From Vreelandella neptunia (GTDB lineage Bacteria > Pseudomonadota > Gammaproteobacteria > Pseudomonadales > Halomonadaceae): a stretch of 64,000 nt of DNA. Shown here one piece after another: positions 34,982 to 42,484 of the stretch. Where the stretch lies: contig NZ_CP140255.1 of NCBI RefSeq assembly GCF_034479615.1, positions 1,488,001-1,552,000 of the forward strand, given 5' to 3'. The first letter of the stretch is position 1; each line of letters opens with the position of its first letter. The notes beneath the pieces were generated by a model. That model had not been told where the DNA came from. It was given only the letters and a program-made list of their open reading frames with translations, and did no database searches. Position numbers and translations under genes: made by a program.

Positions 34982-35869
34982 ATGTCTGAATCACATGCTT
35001 ACCTGACCACTGCAGAAGTCGCTGACTATTTGCGCTTAAAAGAGCGCAAGGTGTATGACTTGGTACGCCAAGGCCAGATCCCCTGTAGTCGGGTCACGGG
35101 AAAGTTGCTGTTTCCCCGACAACAGATCGATTTATGGGTGCTGAACCACTTGGAAGGCGATCAGGCGAAGCGTTTATCAGTGCCGCTAGTAGCGGCCGGT
35201 AGCCAGGATCCGCTGCTGGAGTGGGCTATTCGGGAAAGCGGCTCTGATTTGGCAATGCTCTGCCAAGGCAGTGGCGACGGCGTACGACGGTTGCTTGACG
35301 GCAAGGCGATGCTGGCGGGGATTCATCTGCTGGATGCTTCTACTCAGCGCTATAACGAGCCTAGCGCGCTTGGCTTAAGCGGCATGCGTGATCTGTTGAT
35401 AGTGCACTGGGCAAAGCGACGCCAAGGTCTGCTTTTACCCGCTGGCAACCCGATGAGCATCACCGGGCTGAATGATTTAAAACGGCCTGGAGTCCGCGTG
35501 GCGCATCGCCAGCCTGACGCTGGAGCAGCACGCTTGCTGCACTGTTTGCTACAGCAAGCAGGCATTGATAGTTCTGCGGTCAACTGGGCACCACATGCCT
35601 CTTTAAGTGAAGATGATTTGGCGCTTAGCATTGGTCAGGGCGAGGCGGATGTTGGGCTGGGGGTTGAAGCTGCCGCTCATCGCCAGCACCTCGGCTTCGT
35701 GACACTTTGCGATGAACCGTTTGATTTAATTATGCAGCGGCGCAGCTATTTTGAACCTTCAATACAGCGCCTGTTGGCGTTTGCTCAGCAAGCGCGTTTT
35801 GCCGAGAGGGCAACACAGCTGGGGGGTTATGATATTGCTGAACTAGGAAGGATTGTGCATAACGCCTAG
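34982..35869 (+). CDS. HTH/PBP-domain regulator, TunR-like (tungstate/molybdate)
   Basis: A 295-residue protein. The N-terminal excisionase-like HTH spans about 8-55 (YLTTAEVADYLRLKERKVYDL and a RVTGKLLFPRQQIDLWV wing). A cytoplasmic periplasmic-binding-like domain follows (about 65-290), with LLLPAGNPMSITGLNDLKRPG and RQPDAGAARLL resembling oxyanion-binding ModA/TupA-like proteins. This arrangement is that of TunR-type tungstate regulators. It is divergent from tupBCA, which makes tungstate-dependent control very likely. The 34811-34981 gap contains three ATGCAG copies (34833, 34917, 34926) but no clear operator. Confidence 0.78.
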   Translation: MSESHAYLTTAEVADYLRLKERKVYDLVRQGQIPCSRVTGKLLFPRQQIDLWVLNHLEGDQAKRLSVPLVAAGSQDPLLEWAIRESGSDLAMLCQGSGDGVRRLLDGKAMLAGIHLLDASTQRYNEPSALGLSGMRDLLIVHWAKRRQGLLLPAGNPMSITGLNDLKRPGVRVAHRQPDAGAARLLHCLLQQAGIDSSAVNWAPHASLSEDDLALSIGQGEADVGLGVEAAAHRQHLGFVTLCDEPFDLIMQRRSYFEPSIQRLLAFAQQARFAERATQLGGYDIAELGRIVHNA

Positions 35870-35931
35870 CGCGCTATTCGCTAATCTTTGACCTGCGCTG
35901 TCAGCAGGAGAGCTTGACCCTGATTCAATAT

Positions 35932-35961
35932 ACGCCACACTAGTGGGGCGTTACTAACGCC
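35932..35961 (+). promoter_or_regulatory. Possible alternative-pairing leader before the PfpI gene
   Basis: ACGCC (35932-35936), GGCGTT (35947-35952) and AACGCC (35956-35961) allow two mutually exclusive stems within 30 bases, 21 bp ahead of the PfpI-family start. The stems are short, so this may be chance. Confidence 0.2.
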
Positions 35962-35982
35962 AATCATCACGAAAAGGAGAGC

Positions 35983-36549
35983 ATGATGAAACAAGCACTG
36001 AACGGTAAACGTGTTGCGATTTTAGCCGCAGATGGTTTTGAAGAGTCTGAGCTGAGCGTACCGCACGCCGCCTTGCAGAAAGAGGGTGTCGAGGTTCACG
36101 TAGTGACACCCGACGGTAAAGGAATCCGCGCCTGGGCGGAAACCGACTGGGGCGACACCTATGAAGCCGATAAAGCCCTTGCTGATGCCAGTGAGTCTGA
36201 CTATCACGCCTTGGTACTTCCGGGTGGTTTATTCAACCCCGATGAACTGCGCATCAACGACGATGCGTTGAGTTTCGTTAAAGGGTTTTTCCAGGCAGGT
36301 AAGCCTGTCGCCGCTATCTGCCATGCGCCGTGGATTTTAATTAATGCAGGCGTGGTTGAAGGCCGCCGCATGACCTCGGTACCCAGTGTCGCGCAAGATT
36401 TACGTAATGCTGGCGTCGAGTGGGTCGATGAGCCGGTGGTTGTGGACAGCGGACTAGTCACCAGCCGGACGCCGAAAGACTTGGATGCCTTTAATGCCAA
36501 GTTACTCGAAGAGCTGCAGGAAGGGCGTCACTCCGGTCAACACGCTTGA
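35983..36549 (+). CDS. DJ-1/PfpI-family protein
   Basis: A 188-residue class I glutamine-amidotransferase-like protein. The nucleophile elbow is AAICHAPW (Cys near 115), with the upstream Glu in ADGFEESEL. Members are called intracellular protease PfpI or YhbO-like stress proteins; protease or deglycase activity is debated. AAAAGGAGAG precedes the start. The stop shares a base with the following gene (TGATG), so the two are coupled. Confidence 0.85.
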   Translation: MMKQALNGKRVAILAADGFEESELSVPHAALQKEGVEVHVVTPDGKGIRAWAETDWGDTYEADKALADASESDYHALVLPGGLFNPDELRINDDALSFVKGFFQAGKPVAAICHAPWILINAGVVEGRRMTSVPSVAQDLRNAGVEWVDEPVVVDSGLVTSRTPKDLDAFNAKLLEELQEGRHSGQHA

Positions 36550-37667
36550 TGAGCGTATTGCGCCAGTGGGCAAGCTTTGTCAAAAGGCTTGTCCACGTTA
36601 TTGCCAAACCCATCAAAGGAGACAGTAGCCGCGGCGGGATGGTGGTTCATCCTTACCGCGGCTATGGTTCCCAGCGTGAAGTTTTTGTCATGGGTAGGGT
36701 GTTTCGCCAAGCCGCACTAGGCCGAGCCATCCCTCGCCATGGCATGCTACGCGATACTGCGGACGTGGCACGGCGCGTTTTACGCCGGGGGCTGGCCAAT
36801 GCGCAGGTAGAAATTCACATCGGCGAAAACAAGCTCTGCGTCGGCACGGATCGAGATGGCTATTTCGACGTCCACTTACCGATTAGTCACACCCTGCCCA
36901 TTGATGTCTCCTGGCACCGCGCCGATATTCTAGTGCACTGCTCGGGGCAGACGCCGGTGCGTACTCACGTAGAAGTTTACGTACCTCCGCCAGAGGCGGA
37001 TTTGCTGATCATCAGTGATATCGATGACACCGTTATGTTTACCGGGGTGGCGGAAAAGCTCAAAATGCTTTACCGCTTATTTGTTAAAAAGCCTCATCGC
37101 CGCACCGCCTTTCCTGGTGTTGCGCCACTTTATCAAGCTTTACATCGCGGCGTTAGTGAACGCGCCGAGCGGCCCATTTTGTATGTATCCCGTGGCCCTT
37201 GGGCGATATATGAAATGCTCGAAACCTTTTTTCAGATCAACCGCATCCCCGTTGGGCCGATTATTTTTTTACGCGAATGGGGCATCTCTTTGCGCCGTCC
37301 GTGGCCGCGCCGCGCAGAAGAGCATAAGCGCGAACTGATCGACCGCATGTTGACGCTTTACAATGATATGCCGTGTATTCTCATTGGCGACAGCGGTCAG
37401 CACGATCCAGAAGTTTATATTGAGATCGTGAAAGCCTACCCGGATCGGATTAAAGCGATTTACATTCGTCGAGTGGATAAAAACCCCAAGCGCGAGCAGG
37501 CCATCCAGCGGTTACGGGATGAGTTAGTCGGCACCCAGTGTGATTTAGTGCTCGCCGCGGATAGCGTGCTAATTGCCGAACACGCCCATGCCCAGGGCGA
37601 TATCTCTGCCCACGGCTTAGCGGCAGTACAGCGCGAAGTGGAAGAGCATCGCAACGATCCCGCATAA
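36549..37667 (+). CDS. APP1-like phosphatase-domain protein (DUF2183)
   Basis: A 372-residue protein. The first ~150 residues form a beta-rich domain including GRVFRQAALGRA. The DUF2183/APP1 catalytic domain begins at LLIISDIDDTVMFTG (the HAD DxDxT-type motif) and includes FPGVAPLYQALHRG and ILIGDSGQHDPEVY. Yeast App1 is a Mg2+-dependent phosphatidate phosphatase; the bacterial role is not established. Translationally coupled to the PfpI gene. Confidence 0.8.
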   Translation: MSVLRQWASFVKRLVHVIAKPIKGDSSRGGMVVHPYRGYGSQREVFVMGRVFRQAALGRAIPRHGMLRDTADVARRVLRRGLANAQVEIHIGENKLCVGTDRDGYFDVHLPISHTLPIDVSWHRADILVHCSGQTPVRTHVEVYVPPPEADLLIISDIDDTVMFTGVAEKLKMLYRLFVKKPHRRTAFPGVAPLYQALHRGVSERAERPILYVSRGPWAIYEMLETFFQINRIPVGPIIFLREWGISLRRPWPRRAEEHKRELIDRMLTLYNDMPCILIGDSGQHDPEVYIEIVKAYPDRIKAIYIRRVDKNPKREQAIQRLRDELVGTQCDLVLAADSVLIAEHAHAQGDISAHGLAAVQREVEEHRNDPA

Positions 37668-37752
37668 CGCTGTTGCCAAGTCAGTCCCCATGGTAAAAGT
37701 ACGCTACGAAAGAAGTGTGTTTAACGACGGTTGTTTGTAGATAGGGACTGCC

Positions 37753-38427
37753 ATGGTTGTTGTGCTGATCATTTTTGCGCTGGCGGTATTTGTGCTCCCC
37801 AATGTATGGGCCAAGTGGGTGCTTAAACGCCATACCCGCGGCCGTGACGATTACCCGGGCACGGGTGCAGAACTTGCCGATCATTTGCTGCGCCGACATG
37901 GCATTGAGGGCGCCAGCGTTGAGCGCACTGAGTTCGGTGACCATTACGACCCTGAAACCCGCTGCGTACGTCTTTCTCCGGATAACTACGATGGGCGTTC
38001 GCTAACGGCCGTCACGGTGGCTGCCCATGAAGTAGGGCACGCCATTCAGCATCACCAGGGCTACGCACCGCTACTGGCCCGAAGCCGCTTAGTCGGCGTC
38101 GCCCAAAAAGCCGAAAAACTCGGCGCACTATTGATGATGGCCGCGCCTTTTCTATTTCTGCTAACGCGCTTGCCGGGTGGACTGGCGATAGTGATCGCCA
38201 TGGCAGTGATTAGCTTTGGCACTGCGGCATTAGTGCATCTAGTGACTCTGCCGGTTGAGTTCGATGCCAGCTTTAACCGCGCGCTGCCGCTATTGAAAGA
38301 GTACGTCCCGCCTTACGATATGTCCGGTGCCCGACACGTACTCACCGCCTGCGCGTTTACCTACGTGGCCGCCTCGCTGGCCAGCGTCATGAATCTTGGG
38401 CGCTGGCTGGTGATTTTACGGCGGTGA
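37753..38427 (+). CDS. Membrane-bound neutral zinc metallopeptidase (YugP-type)
   Basis: A 224-residue protein of the Zn_peptidase_2 family. Residues 1-18 form a membrane helix; the zinc motif is VAAHEVGHAIQHHQG near 92-106. Two further hydrophobic helices (about 124-170) and one near the C terminus follow. The substrate is unknown. It converges with cmoB and no clear terminator is seen in the 19-bp gap. Confidence 0.82.
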   Translation: MVVVLIIFALAVFVLPNVWAKWVLKRHTRGRDDYPGTGAELADHLLRRHGIEGASVERTEFGDHYDPETRCVRLSPDNYDGRSLTAVTVAAHEVGHAIQHHQGYAPLLARSRLVGVAQKAEKLGALLMMAAPFLFLLTRLPGGLAIVIAMAVISFGTAALVHLVTLPVEFDASFNRALPLLKEYVPPYDMSGARHVLTACAFTYVAASLASVMNLGRWLVILRR

Positions 38428-38446
38428 ATCGGACAGTAAACAGAGC

Positions 38447-39457
38447 CTACCCCGGTTTATTAGCCAGAATTACTGCCCTTCTTGGAGCCGGGTAGCCTTC
38501 AATGGTGCGGGTGCGGTCGTTGGGGTCGAGAAAATCAGCCAACGATTGGTAGGTCATCCACTCGGTTGAGCGTTGTTCGTCTAACGTGGTAATGGCTTCG
38601 TCAACCACACGCACGTTGGTAAAACCGCAGCGCTCCAGCCAGTGGCACAGCGCCGTGGAAGAGGGCAGGAAGTAGACGTTGGGCATGGCGGCGTAACGTT
38701 CACCGGGCACAAATACGGTCTGCTCGTCGCCTTCGACTACCAGGGTTTCCAACACCAGCTCGCCGCCCGGCGCCAAGGCGGCTCTCAACTGCTGAAGGTG
38801 CTCAAGGGGGGCAGGGCGATGGTACAGAACGCCCATGGAAAATACCGTATCGAAAAAGCCCAGGTTCTCTGGCACATCTTCGATACCCACGGGTAAAAAC
38901 TGCGTTCTGCCGTCATCGGCATCGCCGACGAAGTGGCGCACCGCCTGAAACTGCCAGTAGAAGCGCGGCGAAGGGTCGATCACTAATACGAAAGCAGCCC
39001 CAGCCCCAGCCATCCGCCAAGCGTGGTAGCCGCTGCCACCTCCCACATCGAGCACCTTGCGGTATTTTAGTGGCGCCAGGTGGGGAGCCACTCGTTGCCA
39101 TTTCCAGTCTGAGCGCCACTCGGTATCAATATGAATGCCGCCCAGTTGAAAAGGGCCTTTACGCCAGGGGGCGAGTTTTCTAAGCAGGTTAAAACACTGG
39201 CGCTGCTGGCTATCGCTAAGATCAAGATCAACGCTTATGGTGTCGCTGTTTAAATCCACGCGTCGCTCGGCGGGCAGCGCCGGAAGCTTGGCTACGGCTT
39301 TTTCCCAGGCGGATAAATCGCCGTGGCGGTTACGGTCAAGCCCGTGAGCTAACTGCTCGGGAAGCTTCGCTAGCCAGGGTGTTAGCGAGGCATCAAGCGT
39401 CGCTTGATCTAAAAACGCCTGATAAATTGCGCGATGATCGTCGGGTAGTGGCGCCAC
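38447..39457 (-). CDS. cmoB: tRNA U34 carboxymethyltransferase
   Basis: A 336-residue CmoB that transfers carboxymethyl from carboxy-SAM to 5-hydroxyuridine-34. Typical parts are LAPWRKGPFQLGGIHIDTEWRSDWKW and the SAM motif VLDVGGGSGYHAWRM, then FSMGVLYHR. Length matches E. coli (323). Its start is 2 bp from the cmoA stop, the usual cmoAB operon. Confidence 0.95.
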   Translation of the reverse strand: MAPLPDDHRAIYQAFLDQATLDASLTPWLAKLPEQLAHGLDRNRHGDLSAWEKAVAKLPALPAERRVDLNSDTISVDLDLSDSQQRQCFNLLRKLAPWRKGPFQLGGIHIDTEWRSDWKWQRVAPHLAPLKYRKVLDVGGGSGYHAWRMAGAGAAFVLVIDPSPRFYWQFQAVRHFVGDADDGRTQFLPVGIEDVPENLGFFDTVFSMGVLYHRPAPLEHLQQLRAALAPGGELVLETLVVEGDEQTVFVPGERYAAMPNVYFLPSSTALCHWLERCGFTNVRVVDEAITTLDEQRSTEWMTYQSLADFLDPNDRTRTIEGYPAPRRAVILANKPG

Positions 39458-39459
39458 CT

Positions 39460-40203
39460 TTAACCCTCCTTAAACGCAATCAGCGAGGCAAAGTTAAGGT
39501 ACTGGAACCAGGTCATCGAGCGCGGAAAGCCTGCTTGTTTCAAACGGTCATGAAGTGCATCGAGGGTATCCGGCACCAGCACGTTCTCAAGAGCGGTGCG
39601 CTTCTGACTGATTTCCAGATCACTGTAGCCATTGGCACGCTTGAAATCGTGGTAGCGTTCTACCCGCCAGGCGTTGTCGCGCTCGTCGGCGTCGACGGTT
39701 TTCTCGGAGAGAATCAACACGCCGCCGGGTTCCAGCGCTGCATAAAGCCGCGCCAGTAGCGCATCGCGGTCGGCGGCGGGTAAAAACTGTAAGGTAAAAT
39801 TGAGAATGATCATGCCCGAAGGCGCATACTCAAGGGTACGAATGTCGGCTTCTTCGACCTGCATAGCGTACGCTGGGCACTCGTCAGCAAAGGTTTGCCG
39901 AGCCTGGGCGACCATGGCGGGCGATAGGTCAACGCCCGTGTAGCGAAAGGCGTCAGGCGCCAGCGCCCCTGCCAGCGCAAGGCCGGAAGCGCCCAGCGAG
40001 CAGCCCAAATCATAGACATGGGCGCCATGGCGCAGGTGGCGCTGGGCAATTAAGCTCAACATGCCAAGGATTTGTCCGTAGCCAGGTACCGATCGGCGAA
40101 TCATGTCGGGAAAGCACGCGACCACCTTTTCATCGAAAGAGAACCGCGCAACTCGGTCAAGGGGTGTCGAAAAGATAGCGTCACGGTAAGATGCATCACT
40201 CAT
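39460..40203 (-). CDS. cmoA: Carboxy-S-adenosyl-L-methionine synthase
   Basis: A 247-residue CmoA that makes carboxy-SAM from SAM and prephenate for CmoB. The start is ATG 40203 (MSDASYRDAIFS), matching the family; a 49-residue longer in-frame reading lies in the intergenic region. FDEKVVACFPDMIRRSVPGY, VYDLGCSLGASGLAL and ILNFTLQFLP are family marks. First gene of cmoAB, divergent from pgi. Confidence 0.94.
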   Translation of the reverse strand: MSDASYRDAIFSTPLDRVARFSFDEKVVACFPDMIRRSVPGYGQILGMLSLIAQRHLRHGAHVYDLGCSLGASGLALAGALAPDAFRYTGVDLSPAMVAQARQTFADECPAYAMQVEEADIRTLEYAPSGMIILNFTLQFLPAADRDALLARLYAALEPGGVLILSEKTVDADERDNAWRVERYHDFKRANGYSDLEISQKRTALENVLVPDTLDALHDRLKQAGFPRSMTWFQYLNFASLIAFKEG

Positions 40204-40257
40204 GGGCAAGCCGGGATCATGGAAAAGGCGTGCTAGTTTACGCGCCCTTAATTGACG

Positions 40258-40300
40258 AGAACAGGCCTGTCTAGCACAGACTCGTATAGAACAGCCCTGT
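40258..40300. promoter_or_regulatory. Paired palindromes between cmoA and pgi
   Basis: AGAACAGGCCTGT (40258-40270) and AGAACAGCCCTGT (40288-40300) differ by one base and are exactly 30 bp apart, about three helical turns. The first contains the perfect palindrome ACAGGCCTGT. They look like a cooperative operator pair in the divergent promoter region. The protein is unknown. Confidence 0.4.
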
Positions 40301-40362
40301 TTAAGGTTATTAACCTGTTTAATGAACCTCGCTGCAAGGATCGACGCCACTGGAGAAGCTAA

Positions 40363-42045
40363 ATGGCCTCAGCATCAAGCGCTACACCCGATACGTTACC
40401 GGCATGGCAAACGTTAAAGCATCACGCTGAAACGCTGCAGCACGTTCACTTGAAAACGCTGTTTGGCACCGAGCCTTCCCGGTGGGAAAGCTTTACTCGC
40501 CAGGTGGCGGGCTTGACGCTGGATCTTTCCAAGCAGCGCTGGGATGACGATACCCTCGAACATCTGTTTACGCTGGCCAGTGAAGCGGGCGTACCCTCTG
40601 CCATTGAAGCGCTGCTGAGCGGTAAGCGAGTGAACGTCAGCGAAAACCGCCCGGCGTTACATACGGCGCTGCGTTTACCCGCCGATGCGACGCTGGAGGT
40701 TGAGGGGGAAGATATCGTCGCTGCCGTGCATGAAAGCCTTGCCCAAATGGAGCGCTTGGTTAGCCGGCTGCACGCAGGGCAGTGGCGTGGTGCCACCGGC
40801 AAGCCGATTCGGCATGTGGTTAACCTGGGCGTGGGCGGTTCAGATCTGGGCCCGTTAATGGTCACCCATGCCTTGGCAGATTTCCGACCCAAGGATATTC
40901 ATCCGGTTGAGGTGCATTTTGCCTCCACCATGGACGGCTCCCAGTTAGCGGACTATTTGAGCCGATTGAATCCTGAAACCACTATCTTTGTGCTGTCATC
41001 CAAGTCGTTCACCACCATCGATACGCTCTCCAACGCTAACACTGCTCGGGAGTGGTTACTTAGCCGCTTGACCCAGCATGGTGCGACGCCGATCAGCGCT
41101 GAGCTGGTGGTGCGTCAGCACTTTATTGGTGTGTCGGCGAGCCCCGAGAAAATGACCGAGTGGGGCATCGCTGACGATCACCAGTTGACCTTCTGGGAGT
41201 GGGTAGGCGGACGCTACTCGCTATGGGGCACCATTGGTTTACCCATTGCGCTGGTGGTTGGGATGGCGAATTTCCGCGAGTTTTTAGCCGGTGCGCACGC
41301 CATGGATCGCCATTTTGCTGAGGCAGAAATGGCGGAGAACCTGCCCGTGCTGCTGGCGTTAGCGGGCATCTGGAACGTCAATTTCCTGGATATCCGCGCG
41401 CACTCTATTCTGCCCTACGATGGGCGCTTGGAGTATTTCGCCGCCTATCTTGAACAGCTTGAGATGGAGTCCAACGGCAAGTCGGTTACCCGTCAAGGGC
41501 AGCCGATTAACTACTCCACCTGCCCTGTGCTCTGGGGTCAGTTGGGCCCCAACGCCCAGCACGCGTTTTATCAGCTATTACACCAGGGCACTCAACCGGT
41601 GGTGTGTGATTTTATCGCGCCACTCAAGCGGTACGATGAGGTGGAAGACCCGGACACCCGCCGCCACCTTAAAACCCAGCATCGCCTGGCACTGGCCAAC
41701 TGCTTTGCGCAGTCCCGTGTTCTTATGCTTGGTGATGATGCTTTGGAAGATGACGGGCCACGGCCGGAACACAAGCGCTACCGTGGCAACCAACCCTCGA
41801 CGACGGTGCTGCTCGACCAGCTTACCCCTGCGACCCTGGGATCACTTATCGCCCTTTACGAGCACAAAGTCTTTGTTCAGGCGGTGATTTGGGATATCAA
41901 CCCGTTCGATCAATGGGGCGTTGAGCTGGGCAAACAGATTGCCACGGATACCCAAAAGATTATCGACCATGAGGGAGATCTATCGCGGATGGATGCTTCC
42001 AGTAAGGGATTGATTGAGGCGTTTTGGGCGGCGGAAAAGGAGTGA
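40363..42045 (+). CDS. pgi: Glucose-6-phosphate isomerase
   Basis: A 560-residue PGI interconverting glucose-6-P and fructose-6-P. GVGGSDLGPLM, SKSFTTIDT, GGRYSLWGTIGLPIAL, and the catalytic Glu in EQLEMESNGKSV are present. C-terminal VFVQAVIWDINPFDQWGVELGK is standard. Family length is about 550. ACTGGAGAAGC precedes ATG 40363. Confidence 0.96.
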   Translation: MASASSATPDTLPAWQTLKHHAETLQHVHLKTLFGTEPSRWESFTRQVAGLTLDLSKQRWDDDTLEHLFTLASEAGVPSAIEALLSGKRVNVSENRPALHTALRLPADATLEVEGEDIVAAVHESLAQMERLVSRLHAGQWRGATGKPIRHVVNLGVGGSDLGPLMVTHALADFRPKDIHPVEVHFASTMDGSQLADYLSRLNPETTIFVLSSKSFTTIDTLSNANTAREWLLSRLTQHGATPISAELVVRQHFIGVSASPEKMTEWGIADDHQLTFWEWVGGRYSLWGTIGLPIALVVGMANFREFLAGAHAMDRHFAEAEMAENLPVLLALAGIWNVNFLDIRAHSILPYDGRLEYFAAYLEQLEMESNGKSVTRQGQPINYSTCPVLWGQLGPNAQHAFYQLLHQGTQPVVCDFIAPLKRYDEVEDPDTRRHLKTQHRLALANCFAQSRVLMLGDDALEDDGPRPEHKRYRGNQPSTTVLLDQLTPATLGSLIALYEHKVFVQAVIWDINPFDQWGVELGKQIATDTQKIIDHEGDLSRMDASSKGLIEAFWAAEKE

Positions 42046-42484
42046 GTAAAGGCGCCCCTCTAAGTCTCATTGATGAGGTAGCCCTTTCCACTTTGCCATT
42101 GATAAGCATGGCTAGATATACAGCTTTTTGCTTTTCCGCTATCATGTGCTCGGTTATTCTTTACCTCATATAGATTAAGAAACATCTTTTGAATCTCACG
42201 GGTTAAGCTGAAATCGCTAAACGAGCTGTCTTATGGGGGAGGCCGCGTCAGTGGTGGTCCGACACTTCGGCGAAGGGTGCCGCAGGCACCCCCAAGACTA
42301 TGAGGCTGGCAGCCGAAATGGTCGCGAGCTAAAGCTACCTCCCACCGATGCCATTATCAGGCTGCCGCCGCCGACCATTGTTAGTAAAGATTCTTTAACG
42401 ATCAATTTAACACCCAACACGGCTGTCAGGATTGTTTGTTCAGCACGATTTGCCAAGTACGATTTTTCAGGGAACCGACGTTAC
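42046..42484. other. pgi-parE intergenic region with REP-like repeat
   Basis: This 439-bp stretch has no credible gene. It contains a REP-like element at 42233-42345 and presumably the parE promoter between 42350 and 42484. A short CTCAT/ATGAG stem near 42078 follows pgi but lacks a T-run. An in-frame extension of parE through the repeat to 42233 is open by chance. Confidence 0.6.
42233..42345. repeat. REP-like repeat, copy A
   Basis: Begins with GGGGGAGGCCGCGTCAG and ends with GTCGCGAGCTAAAGCTACCT followed by CCCAC. It is an imperfect palindrome (GGGAGG...CCTCCC). Shared ends with copy B at 49765-49851 show that it is a dispersed element; the middle differs (a stem GGGTGCC/GGCACCC here). 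It resembles the REP/BIME elements of related gammaproteobacteria. Confidence 0.7.

Noticed and set aside
42233-42484. An 84-residue N-terminal extension of ParE
   Set aside because: It runs through a REP-like repeat, has no family similarity, and the normal ParE start is at 42485.
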